Part shown: one piece after another, positions 50,603 to 58,794 of the stretch
Layout of the letters: each line of letters opens with the position of its first letter
How positions within the stretch are numbered: position 1 is the stretch's first letter
Assembly (NCBI RefSeq): GCF_051549785.1
Contig: NZ_CP189974.1
Coordinates: 310,001-374,000 of the forward strand
Length of the DNA: 64,000 nucleotides
Source of the DNA: Caldatribacterium sp051549785
GTDB taxonomy: Bacteria; Atribacterota; Atribacteria; Atribacterales; Caldatribacteriaceae
Direction of reading: 5' to 3'
Notes under the pieces: generated by a model
What the model saw: only the letters and a program-made list of their open reading frames with translations
Told to the model about the DNA's origin: nothing
Database searches by the model: none
Made by a program: the position numbers and the translations under genes

Positions 50603-50947
50603 TTGGACCTCGCGCAGAAACGGGAGGAATACTGTAAGAAGCTCGAAACCTCGCTTGAAAAAACCGTCGAGGTTCTTGCCGCTTTCCCTGAAGTCAAGCG
50701 GGTTATCCTCTTTGGTTCCTACGCCCGGGGACGGAGAGACCTTTTGACGGATCTTGACATCCTGGTGGTTATGGAAACGCCTCTTGACTTTCCTGCCCGG
50801 AGTGCGCTGCTTTACGAAAAGCTCTTCCTCCCGGTGGACTGCGACATCCTCGTCTACACCCCGGAAGAGTTCGAGCGGCTGAAGGACCGACCCTTCTTTC
50901 GCAGGATCCTTGAGGAGGGGAAAGTACTCTATGAGAGGGACTCCTGA
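50603..50947 (+). CDS. MNT-type nucleotidyltransferase, antitoxin of MntA-HepT-like pair
   Basis: A 114-residue protein: VKRVILFGSYARGRRDLLTDLDILVV is the intact GSxARG...DxD active site; CDILVYTPEEFERL and GKVLYER follow. It is expected to AMPylate and neutralise the HEPN toxin encoded next. The start is TTG at 50603, 5 nt after GGGGGTGG. It overlaps the HEPN ATG by 17 nt. It is the only apparently complete MNT-HEPN pair of this 3-kb cluster. Confidence 0.87.
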   Translation: MDLAQKREEYCKKLETSLEKTVEVLAAFPEVKRVILFGSYARGRRDLLTDLDILVVMETPLDFPARSALLYEKLFLPVDCDILVYTPEEFERLKDRPFFRRILEEGKVLYERDS

Positions 50948-51383
50948 AGCAGAGGGACGGCGATGGCTTGAACAGGCTAAAGAAGACCTGAAATGGGCCG
51001 AAGACCTTGCCAAGCGGGGTGGGTACTACCTGGCCTGTTTCCTTGCCCAGCAGGTGGCCGAAAAAGCCATCAAGGCTTACCTATACGCCCGGGGAGAGGA
51101 AATTGTGCTCGGGCATTCCATAGGGCGGCTCTGTGAAACGGCGGGAAGCTTTGAACCGCTCTTCCTTGAAAAAGGCCGGCGATGGGTAATCCTCGATAGC
51201 CACTACATCCCCACCCGCTACCCTAACGGACTCGCCGAAAACATCCCCGCCCGGGTGTACACGAAAGAGGCTGCCGAGCAGGCAGTGGCCATGGCCAGAG
51301 AGGTGGTGGAGTTTGTGGAACACCTCCTGCAGGACCGGAAAAAGCGAGACTGCTTCGGAAGCGACACGACGACCTCGCAGTGA
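50931..51383 (+). CDS. HEPN-domain toxin with repeat-derived C-terminal tail
   Basis: A 150-residue HEPN (PF05168) protein: WLEQAKEDLKWAEDLAKRGG, FLAQQVAEKAIKAYLYARGE, DSHYIPTRYPNGLAE and AREVVEFVEHLL. Such toxins are RNases inactivated by AMPylation. The natural end is about QDRKK; the last 12 residues (DCFGSDTTTSQ type) come from a copy of the dispersed repeat at 51340-51385, so the original stop has been lost. The start ATG at 50931 lies within the MNT gene. Confidence 0.85.
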   Translation: MRGTPEAEGRRWLEQAKEDLKWAEDLAKRGGYYLACFLAQQVAEKAIKAYLYARGEEIVLGHSIGRLCETAGSFEPLFLEKGRRWVILDSHYIPTRYPNGLAENIPARVYTKEAAEQAVAMAREVVEFVEHLLQDRKKRDCFGSDTTTSQ

Positions 51384-51510
51384 CCCCTTTCTGTCCCCGC
51401 AAGCGGAGCAACCTGGAAAGAAACTGCTTTGCAGACGAAACGACAAGCTCACAGGGACAGAGGAAAGGGTGAGAAGAGACGTCGCAGCGACCGCCTGGGA
51501 ACGAAAAGCA
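51340..51510. repeat. Dispersed-repeat copies at the end of the HEPN gene
   Basis: CGAGACTGCTTCGGAAGCG with ACGACCTCGCAGTGACCCC, then ACTGCTTTGCAGACGAAACG, AGCTCACAGGGACAGAGG and GACGTCGCAGCGACC. Two or three units in a row. The remaining gap to 51563 holds nothing else. Confidence 0.75.
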
Positions 51511-51563
51511 AGGCCTGCAATGACACTCCAGCCCCCGCAGCAGAGAACCGGCCCCAGGAGAGC

Positions 51564-52076
51564 CTATTCCACAAGCACCAGGCCGTAGTAGTTGGCCTGG
51601 CAGGATCTTGCGCGGACAACCTCAATCGGAAAGCCGAATTTCCGCACCGTGGCGTACACGTCGATGCCGCAGGCCTCCATGGAGGGGCGGGCGAGTTCCG
51701 GGTGGCGGCAGGGGTACTCCCGGGGGCATGGGTCGCAGAGCTCGCATGGTCCGGAGGGCATAGCAAAAGCCCTGTAGTATCCAGAGAGGAAAAGCTCCCG
51801 CTCAAGGTCAGCGCAGATTCTGCGGAGATTCTGCCAGCTTTCGGGCTGCCAGAGGAGAACCGCCCGGGTGTAGGAGTCGAGGATTCTCCGAGTTCTCTGG
51901 GGTTCAGGGCTATAGGGTGGGCAGGTGAGGCACATCCCATACCCGTCGCATCCGTACTGGCATTTCAGGCGGACCCATTCTCCGGTGACGACCTCACGAG
52001 GGTCAATGAGCTTGAAATCCCGAACTTTTCCCGAAAGAAACAACGCAAGGTACTCTTCAAGCGCTTCCCGGGACAT
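51564..52076 (-). CDS. DUF2284 predicted metal-binding protein
   Basis: A 170-residue Cys-rich protein of the DUF2284 family: CQYGCDGYGMCLTCPPYSP (about residues 39-57), GPCELCDPCP (about 108-117), CRHPELARPSMEACGIDVY and a VYATVRKFGFPIEV tail. The Cys pattern suggests Fe-S or zinc binding. Function unknown; similar proteins occur in anaerobes near redox enzymes or corrinoid systems. It overlaps the MFS gene upstream by 20 nt and is last in the ior operon. Confidence 0.85.
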   Translation of the reverse strand: MSREALEEYLALFLSGKVRDFKLIDPREVVTGEWVRLKCQYGCDGYGMCLTCPPYSPEPQRTRRILDSYTRAVLLWQPESWQNLRRICADLERELFLSGYYRAFAMPSGPCELCDPCPREYPCRHPELARPSMEACGIDVYATVRKFGFPIEVVRARSCQANYYGLVLVE

Positions 52077-53271
52077 CGTCTTTCCCTCGCTTCAGAAGGA
52101 CAAGACTCAAGAGTACCCCAAGGAGACTTGCGCATCCTGACACAAGGAAGCTCACCGTGTGCCCCCCTGTGATATCCCGGCTCAGGCCCCCAAGGAGGGG
52201 ACCGACGATGCCACCCACCCCCCAGGCGGTGAAGAGGATGCCGTAGTTCACCCCGAGGTTTTTGAGACCAAAGAAATCCGCACAGACCGCAGGGAAGATG
52301 GCGAGCATCCCCCCAAAGGTAAACCCCACGAGGCTTTTCCCCACAAGAAGGAGCGCGGGATGGGTGAGCTGCTCAAAAACAAAGAAGACGACGGTCTGAA
52401 TCAAAAAGGCAAGGCTCAGCGCTCTCCCCCGTCCCAGGCGGTCTGAGATCGTCCCCCAGCTCATGCGGCCAAGGAAGTTCGCCACCGCATAGAGGGCGAC
52501 GGGGACAAAGCCGTATTCGAGCCCGGCAATTTCTTCGGCGATACGCGGCATCTGCCCGATGACAAGAAGCCCGGCAAAAGTCCCAAGGAGGAAGAGCACC
52601 CAGAGGAGCACGAAAGCCCCGGTTCTCACCATGTCTTTCGGGGTGAAGTCCCGCGCAGCCTTCGGAGTCACGTGCTTTTTCCCAAAAGGCAACACCACAG
52701 GGGTCCAGGATGCCGGGGGATTGGCGATGAGAAAGGACAGGGTGAAAATCACTCCGGCGAAGAGGCAGCCGAAAACGAGGAAGGCGTGGGAAAGCCCGTA
52801 ACGTGCGATGACGGCGTGGGCAAGAGGCGCAATGTACACCGGGGCAATGCCGTAGCCGCTGACCACGATTCCCGAGATGAATCCCCGATGCTGCGAATGG
52901 AACCACTTGATGGCTGCCGGTGTTGGTGCAGCGTACCCAAAGCCCATGGCAAGGCCGAAGAAGACGCCGAAAAAGAGCGCAAGGCCAGGCACCGTAAGGG
53001 TAGTGGCAGCCCCAAGGAACCCCACTCCTGCAAGGAGCGCCGAAAGCCACAGGGCCATGCGGGGCCCCTTTGTATCCTGGAGCCGTCCGGCAGGGACCAT
53101 GGCAAGGGCAAAGATAAGGGAGGCGAGCATGTAGGGAATCTGCGTCTGTGTTGCGCTCCAGCCGAAATCCTTGGCAAGCGTTGCAGCGATAACGCCCCAG
53201 GCGTAGAGAAACCCCAGGGTGAGGTTGACGCCGAGTCCGGCGAAAACAACCGCCCAGGCGCGTTGCATCAT
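52057..53271 (-). CDS. MFS transporter, OFA (oxalate/formate antiporter) family
   Basis: A 404-residue protein with 12 membrane segments. The N-terminal FAGLGVNLTLGFLYAWGVIA and the LQDTKGPR loop after helix 2-3 match OFA-family MFS carriers. The substrate is probably a small carboxylate. The start is the ATG at 53271 overlapping the upstream MFS stop (ATGA) with GGAGGGG 5 nt upstream. The operon with IorAB suggests transport of aryl or branched carboxylates such as phenylacetate (inference). Confidence 0.85.
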   Translation of the reverse strand: MMQRAWAVVFAGLGVNLTLGFLYAWGVIAATLAKDFGWSATQTQIPYMLASLIFALAMVPAGRLQDTKGPRMALWLSALLAGVGFLGAATTLTVPGLALFFGVFFGLAMGFGYAAPTPAAIKWFHSQHRGFISGIVVSGYGIAPVYIAPLAHAVIARYGLSHAFLVFGCLFAGVIFTLSFLIANPPASWTPVVLPFGKKHVTPKAARDFTPKDMVRTGAFVLLWVLFLLGTFAGLLVIGQMPRIAEEIAGLEYGFVPVALYAVANFLGRMSWGTISDRLGRGRALSLAFLIQTVVFFVFEQLTHPALLLVGKSLVGFTFGGMLAIFPAVCADFFGLKNLGVNYGILFTAWGVGGIVGPLLGGLSRDITGGHTVSFLVSGCASLLGVLLSLVLLKRGKDDVPGSA

Positions 53272-54437
53272 GCGCACCCCTCCTTCTTGGCAAAGCGCTC
53301 AAGAAGGAACACTACGCCAATTCCTCCCCCCGCAAGAAGGGCATTGAGGGGGAAGGCGGCAAGGTAACTCCCCGCAAGATCCCGCAGTATCCCCGAGACA
53401 AAGGTCCCCACGATGGCCCCTGCACCGTATGCGGTGAACACCATCCCGTAGTTCTGGGCGTATGTTGCCCTCCCGAAAAGAGCGTACGTCGTTGCTGGTG
53501 CCATGGCAAGCCATGCACCGAGGTTCATCCAGAGGACCGCAAAGGCGAAAGCATAGGTCACCGCATGGGGAGAGGCGAAGAAAAGCAGTGATGCAACGAT
53601 GATGGAGAGATACGAGAGGAGCGCCCCCGTTTTGAACCCTTTCCGGTCCACAAGGTACCCGAAAAGGGGGCGTCCCGCACCGTTGAAGACGGCAAAGAGG
53701 GAGACGTTCAGCGCGGCTTTCTCATACGAAAGTCCCACGACCTCCTGTGCTACCGGCCCTGTGATGCCGATTGCCGAAAGGCCCACAAAGGTCCCAAGGA
53801 AAAAGCACACCCACAGGGCCCAGAACTTCCCCTGCCGGATGAGGTTGGTGCGGGGTGGAGGAGCGTTCTGGGTGGATGTTTCCCGGCTTCCAGCAAAGCG
53901 GAGGAGCAGAGCAATCGGAATGGTCACAAAGAGAAACGCAACCCCGAGAGACCGCAGGGCAGAAAGAGGCCCAGCGGCTTCCACAAGCCGCCGGGCTATG
54001 GGGGCAGTGACAAGGGGAGAAAGGCCAAAGCCGATGACGGTAGCCCCCAAGGCGACACCGGGGGTTTCGGGAAACCAGCTCACCGAGACCGCTAAGGGCA
54101 CTCCGTAGGCAATGCCCACCCCGATGCCACAGAGAACACCGTAAAAGGCTAAAAGCCCAAGGTACGAGCGAGAGCATCCGGCGCCAATCCAGCCAAGACT
54201 CGTCATTGTGCTTCCAAGAAGGGCAACAAACCTCGGGGAGTACTTCCTGAGGAGCTTCCCCCCAACGGGCATGAAAAGCGCGTAGAAGAAGAGCGCAAGC
54301 ATGTACGGAAGGCCGCTCAGGGTCGCCCCACCCCCAAAGGTTGCTTCAAAGGGCTTTCGGAAAACACTGTAAGAGTACACAGTCCCAAGACAAAGAAGCA
54401 AAAGCATACCCAGGACGATGTACCCGATGCGCCTCAT
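53268..54437 (-). CDS. MFS transporter, OFA-like family
   Basis: A 389-residue protein with 12 membrane segments, GTVYSYSVFRKPFEATFG at the first periplasmic loop and PVGGKLLRKYSPR in the loop between helices 2 and 3. It is a distant paralogue of the next MFS gene, so the pair may form two specificities or a tandem duplicate. Overlaps iorB by 4 nt. Confidence 0.83.
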   Translation of the reverse strand: MRRIGYIVLGMLLLLCLGTVYSYSVFRKPFEATFGGGATLSGLPYMLALFFYALFMPVGGKLLRKYSPRFVALLGSTMTSLGWIGAGCSRSYLGLLAFYGVLCGIGVGIAYGVPLAVSVSWFPETPGVALGATVIGFGLSPLVTAPIARRLVEAAGPLSALRSLGVAFLFVTIPIALLLRFAGSRETSTQNAPPPRTNLIRQGKFWALWVCFFLGTFVGLSAIGITGPVAQEVVGLSYEKAALNVSLFAVFNGAGRPLFGYLVDRKGFKTGALLSYLSIIVASLLFFASPHAVTYAFAFAVLWMNLGAWLAMAPATTYALFGRATYAQNYGMVFTAYGAGAIVGTFVSGILRDLAGSYLAAFPLNALLAGGGIGVVFLLERFAKKEGCA

Positions 54438-54997
54438 CCCCGCCCCCTCCGGAACGCTTCGAGGTTGAGGTCAAGCGCCTTCCCCCGAAAGGCCTTTTGC
54501 AGAGCCTTTTCCCAGGAGCGCTCCGTGCCCACCGGGAACACCCGGCTCAACACCCCAAGGAGGACGGAGTTCGTCACCCGGATGTCCCCAAGCTCGAGGG
54601 CGATGTCCGTTGCGGGGACGGCAAGGACCGTGAACCCTGCGCTTCCAAGGGTTTCGGGGACGCCCTTTGGGTACCGGGATGGGTCAAACCCTGGAGGGCA
54701 CATGGTGAGGTGGTTCAGGATGACGATGCCACCCCGCCTGAGGTACGGGAGGTACCGCAAGGCCTCGAGCTCCTCAAAGGCGACCATGAAGTCCGCTTCG
54801 CCTCGGAAAAGAAGGGGTGAGAACGCCTCTTCCCCATACCGCAGGTGGGTCACCACGCTCCCTCCCCGCTGGGCCATGCCGTGGACTTCCGACTGGCGCA
54901 CGGAGAGCCCTTCCTGAACGACGAGATGGGCGATGACTTCACTGGCCTTGAGAATGCCCATGCCTCCAACGCCGCAAAGGACCATGCTCCCTTTCAT
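54434..54997 (-). CDS. iorB: Indolepyruvate ferredoxin oxidoreductase, beta subunit
   Basis: A 187-residue gamma-type domain: CGVGGMGILKASEVIAHL near the N-terminus and SEVHGMAQRGGSVVTHLRYG (about residues 36-56) are typical of IorB. With IorA it oxidatively decarboxylates aryl-pyruvates from aromatic amino acids to aryl-acetyl-CoA, reducing ferredoxin. Oxygen sensitive and usual in fermentative anaerobes. Coupled to iorA by a 4-nt overlap. Confidence 0.92.
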   Translation of the reverse strand: MKGSMVLCGVGGMGILKASEVIAHLVVQEGLSVRQSEVHGMAQRGGSVVTHLRYGEEAFSPLLFRGEADFMVAFEELEALRYLPYLRRGGIVILNHLTMCPPGFDPSRYPKGVPETLGSAGFTVLAVPATDIALELGDIRVTNSVLLGVLSRVFPVGTERSWEKALQKAFRGKALDLNLEAFRRGRG

Positions 54998-56709
54998 ACG
55001 TCCTCCTCCTCAATCGCCGCAAAGGGACAGAGTTCTCGACACAGTCCACAGGCATTGCAGCGCTCGGGGACGATGACCACCGTTTTTTCGTTCTTCGCCA
55101 GGGCAGGGCATCCGGCGCTCAGGCAGATGAAGCATCCCCGACAGCGGTCTTCCCGAACACGGAAACGGCGCACGGCGCCCCTGGGTTTTTTGAGCTGGCA
55201 CGGACCCTGGATGAGGAAAAACGCTGGCTCAGAGAGCTTCCGCGCCTTTTCAAGGGCTTCCCGGATTTTCTTGGGTTCGTAGGCACTGATGGTCTCCACA
55301 AAGGGAACACCCACTGCCCGGGCAAGTTGCGCAAGGTCCAGGCGGTGCGTTTCTTCCCCCATGAGGGTTCTCCCCGTTGCCGGATGGTCCTGTCCCCCGG
55401 TCATCGCCGTTGTACCGTTGTCAAGGACAAGGACCACGATAGGGGTTTTATTGTACACGACGTCGATGAGGGGTGGGATGCCGGCGTGGACGAAGGTGGA
55501 ATCGCCAAGCGCGGCGACCACAAAGAGCTCGGGATGGGCGAGCTTTATCCCTTCAGCGATGGAAATGGAAGCCCCCATGCAGAGGCAGGTGTCCATGGCA
55601 GAAAGCGGTGGGAGCGTCGAGAGGGTGTAACACCCGATATCCCCGCACACCACGGCTTTCATGTCACGCAGGACTTTGAAGACCCCCCGGTGAGGACAGC
55701 CGGCGCAGAGCGTTGGTGGACGGAGGATGAGGAGGTGGCTCAGGTCGACAAAATCGCGCTTTTTCTCAGGGAAAAGGCACCCGATGAGGACATCGGGAGT
55801 AATCTCCCCAATCCCGGGGAAGACCTCCCGGCCTTTCACCGGTATCCCCATGGCCCTGATTTCCCGCTCCCAGACAGGGTCAAGCTCCTCAAGGACGAAG
55901 AGTTCCGTAACCTCGGAGGCGAATTCCCGGATTTTCCTCCTGGGGAGGGGGAAGCTCACCCCAAGCTTCAGGACCGAGACCTCGGGGGCAACCTCCCGGA
56001 GGTACTCGTAGAGCACACCCCCAGTGATGACGCCCATTCTCCGGTCCCGGAGTTCTACCCGGTTGAGGGGCGTCTCCTCCACCCATTGCTCCAGGGCCTT
56101 CAGGCGCTCCTCAAGAACTCTTCGTCGTTCCCGGGCAAAAGCGGGAATCATGACGAATTTCTCCGCCCGCTTGTCGTACCTCCTTGTGGGGATGCTCTCC
56201 CGCTCTCCCTCTTCAACCACGCCGCGGGTGTGGGACACCCGAGTAGTGGAGCGGACGAGCACCGGGGTGTCGAATTCTTCGGAGATGGCGAAGGCAAGAC
56301 GCACAAATTCCCGGGCTTCGGCAGGATTTGCCGGCTCAAGGCAGGGAACTTTGGCGAAGAAGGCGTAGTTTCTCGTGTCCTGCTCGTTCTGGGAAGAGTG
56401 CATTCCCGGATCATCAGCGACAATGGCCACAAAGCCGGCGTTCACCCCGGTGTAGGCCAGGGTCATCAGGGCATCGCTTGCCACGTTGAGGCCCACGTGC
56501 TTCATGGTGGCGAGGGCTCTCTTCCCCCCTATGGCTGCTCCGGCGGCCACCTCAAAGGCCACTTTCTCGTTGGGGCACCAGCGGGAGTGGACTTCACGGT
56601 AGTGGCTCAGAAACTCGAGAATCTCCGTGCTTGGGGTTCCGGGGTACCCTGCGGCAACCTCAACACCACCCTCATAGGCTCCCCGGGCGAAGGCTTCGTT
56701 GCCTAACAT
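54994..56709 (-). CDS. iorA: Indolepyruvate ferredoxin oxidoreductase, alpha subunit
   Basis: A 571-residue enzyme: pyrimidine domain (MLGNEAFARGAYEGGVEVAA, GYPGTPSTEI), a middle domain with RSTTRVSHTRG, and the TPP domain GDIGCYTLSTLPPLSAMDTC and ALGDSTFVHAG. Two C-terminal 4Fe-4S clusters follow (RCRGCFICLSAGCP and CNACGLCRELCP). The start is taken as ATG 56709 (GGAGGGTC upstream), matching family N-termini; a TTG at 56739 is the alternative. First gene of the operon. Confidence 0.93.
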   Translation of the reverse strand: MLGNEAFARGAYEGGVEVAAGYPGTPSTEILEFLSHYREVHSRWCPNEKVAFEVAAGAAIGGKRALATMKHVGLNVASDALMTLAYTGVNAGFVAIVADDPGMHSSQNEQDTRNYAFFAKVPCLEPANPAEAREFVRLAFAISEEFDTPVLVRSTTRVSHTRGVVEEGERESIPTRRYDKRAEKFVMIPAFARERRRVLEERLKALEQWVEETPLNRVELRDRRMGVITGGVLYEYLREVAPEVSVLKLGVSFPLPRRKIREFASEVTELFVLEELDPVWEREIRAMGIPVKGREVFPGIGEITPDVLIGCLFPEKKRDFVDLSHLLILRPPTLCAGCPHRGVFKVLRDMKAVVCGDIGCYTLSTLPPLSAMDTCLCMGASISIAEGIKLAHPELFVVAALGDSTFVHAGIPPLIDVVYNKTPIVVLVLDNGTTAMTGGQDHPATGRTLMGEETHRLDLAQLARAVGVPFVETISAYEPKKIREALEKARKLSEPAFFLIQGPCQLKKPRGAVRRFRVREDRCRGCFICLSAGCPALAKNEKTVVIVPERCNACGLCRELCPFAAIEEEDV

Positions 56710-56920
56710 GACCCTCCGGGGGAGAGATTGCTTCTCCAAGGGGCCGTCACTCCTTGTGGTGTTTTCTTAGGATTGTACGGGGAAAGGCGCAAGAAGTCAA
56801 ATCCGGAGAACCCTCGCCGGGTAAGAAGCGTCAACCGAAAGTTCAGCCTTTGTGAAGTATCCCCGGAGTGTGGGCTACCCTGAGGACTCTGCGACTCCTT
56901 GCAATGTTCTGTGTTCAAAG

Positions 56921-57560
56921 TCAAGTCCCCTGGAGGGCAAAGCCCCTTTTCCGTTCTGAGTAATGGGGGTCATAGGGAAGCCCACTCCTCAGGATGGCGG
57001 AGATCTGCCGGAGGAGTTTGTTGGCCGAAGCTCTCAGGGCCACCTTCTTGGGTTTTCCCCGGGCAAGTAGGCGTTCATGGAGTATCTTGTCCTGCTCATC
57101 GAACCGGGAGGCACTGAGGGCGGAAAGGAAAAGGAGCGCCCGCAAAAAGGGATTCCCCTTTCTCCATCTAGGCCCGTTCCTTCCCCTTCCCGAATTATCT
57201 GGGGGTAAGACCCAGGAAGCTTGCGAGTTCCTTGCTCTCTGGTCCTCCCTTTCTGGGAGTCCTCGATGGCTTTGAGGACCTGTCGCAGGTGGTGGGCTTT
57301 CGCATCCCGGGGATGGAAGGGGAGGGGGAAGCGAAGAAGCCGAACTGGGCAGGCGCATCTCCGCACACTTCCTCACCCCAAAGGGACTCCCTACACCCAC
57401 ATGGTGTCCCTCCTTCACAGAAACGGCGCCAGCTTCAGGGAGTAGGCCCCTGTAGCCTCTATGACGAAGAGAACCTCCGCAGCATCCTGGGAGATGGGGA
57501 GTAACCCTCTTCAGGAAGGTCTCCTCTTCTCCTTTCCTCTCTCAGGCGCTCACCGTGCCC
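56921..57560 (-). pseudogene. IS110-family transposase remnant (internal deletion)
   Basis: On the - strand the N-terminal piece AAEVLFVIEATGAYSLKLAP, a stop/shift, then KEGHHVGVGSPFGVRKC. A foreign or deleted middle follows, and the C-terminal part RWRKGNPFLRALLFLSALSA, ERLLARGKPKKVALRASANK, LLRQISAILRSGLPYDP ends at 56921. The C-terminal half is almost identical to the fragment at 24.0 kb, and the N-terminal part to that at 48.9-49.2 kb. Non-autonomous. Likely element ends are near TTCTGTGTTCAAAG (about 56908) and ATATACGGTGACA (about 57730). Confidence 0.78.
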
Positions 57561-57730
57561 CATGCAGGATCTTCCATCTCCCAAGCCTTGGGAGAGGGGA
57601 AGGCGGGGGACAGCAAGCTGAGCGGTCTTTTCCATAGACCAAGACAGTTAAGCGTCCTTATTCCACCTTCTCTTCTTCCTTCTTCATAACACATCGAATA
57701 CATGGTTTACCAGGAATCAATATACGGTGA
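57405..57730. repeat. About 300-bp direct repeat shared with 48955-49260
   Basis: From GGTGTCCCTCCTTCACAG through ATACGGTGACA the two regions are nearly identical, apart from a few substitutions and an about 30-bp indel (TTCTTCCTTCTTCATAACA is present only here). It contains the 5' end of the IS110 remnant and its upstream leader. In IS110 elements, that end carries the bridge RNA gene. Confidence 0.8.
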
Positions 57731-57870
57731 CAAAAAAGAGTGCAGTGGCAAAAAGAACGCAGTGCGGAAAAGGGCTCGGGGGAACCAAAGGAAGGTGTCA
57801 CCGTGAGGTTACGGTATCACTTCTGAAGCAGTCCCTCACTTCATGGAGAAAGCAATCTCTGCCGAGAACT
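57725..57870. repeat. Dispersed-repeat copies
   Basis: GGTGACAAAAAAGAGTGCAG, GGTGTCACCGTGAGGTTACG, TCTGAAGCAGTCCCTCAC and GAAAGCAATCTCTGCCG. Directly abuts the IS110 remnant end. 57870-57955 shows nothing. Confidence 0.6.
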
Positions 57871-57955
57871 CCCGCAAAGGAAAAAACGAAGCACCCCACA
57901 CAGGGACAGAAAGTCACCCGAAGCCCAAAGGACGGGAACTTTTCCCCGAAAGGAC

Positions 57956-57984
57956 TTGTGCGATACTCCAGGACCTGGTATGGT
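57956..57984 (+). promoter_or_regulatory. Sigma70-type promoter for the LemA gene
   Basis: -35 TTGTGC (57956-57961) and -10 TATGGT (57979-57984) with 17-nt spacing. The leader to the ATG at 58028 would be about 37 nt and include GGGAGGG. Confidence 0.6.
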
Positions 57985-58027
57985 AAGCGAGGAGAAACCC
58001 CTTCGGGGAATCAGGGAGGGCTTCTGT

Positions 58028-58576
58028 ATGGTTTGGGCCGTTGTTTTCGGTATCATCGTCATCGTCCTGGTGTACCTCGTCGCCCTCTACAACCGCCTCA
58101 TCACCTTCCGCAACCGTGTGGACAACGCCTGGGCCCAGGTTGAGGTGCAGCTCAAGCGACGGTACGACCTCATCCCGAATCTCGTCGAAACCGTGAAGGG
58201 ATACGCCGCCCATGAGCGGGAGGTTTTCGAGGCCGTTGCCCGGGCCCGTCAGGCGGCCATCACCGCCCAGGGACCACAGGAAAAGGGGAGAGCCGAGAAC
58301 ACCCTCACCCAGGCCCTGCGGCAGCTCTTCGCCGTGGCCGAGGCTTACCCGGTACTCCGGGCCAGCGAGAACTTCCAAGGCCTCCAGGGGGAACTTGCCG
58401 AAACGGAAAACAAAATCGCCTACGCCCGCCAGTTCTACAACGAAACCGTGTACCGGTACAACACCACCATCGAGAAGTTCCCTGCGCTCCTTTTTGCCCG
58501 CGCCTTCGGCTTCACAAAGCGGGAGTACTTTGAGGCCGGGGAGGAAGCACAGCAAGGGGTGAGGGTGGAGTTCTGA
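58028..58576 (+). CDS. LemA family protein
   Basis: A 182-residue protein: an N-terminal transmembrane helix (residues 2-22), then the LemA signature YNRLITFRNRVDNAWAQVEV and RYDLIPNLVETVKGYAAHER. YPVLRASENFQGLQGELAET and ARQFYNETVYRYNT follow. LemA proteins have a coiled-coil periplasmic or cytoplasmic part, function poorly known. The ATG at 58028 has GGGAGGG 9 nt upstream; the frame is open to 57956. Normal length. Confidence 0.93.
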   Translation: MVWAVVFGIIVIVLVYLVALYNRLITFRNRVDNAWAQVEVQLKRRYDLIPNLVETVKGYAAHEREVFEAVARARQAAITAQGPQEKGRAENTLTQALRQLFAVAEAYPVLRASENFQGLQGELAETENKIAYARQFYNETVYRYNTTIEKFPALLFARAFGFTKREYFEAGEEAQQGVRVEF

Positions 58577-58794
58577 CCATTCCTGTTCTGCGTTCTCGGA
58601 AAATCCGGCTTACCCAGCCTCTTCCTGTGGAATTGTGACTCTTCACCCCAACAGGGACCTGCCCTCTCCCGGTACCTCACAGGCACCCCTTCCGTCTCCA
58701 TGCTTTGCAAAAGTCACGGCCCCCAACTCTCTCCGGGTGACAGAAGGACAATGGGCGAAAAGACCGACAGCGTCCCTCTTCGGCCAAAAGAACC

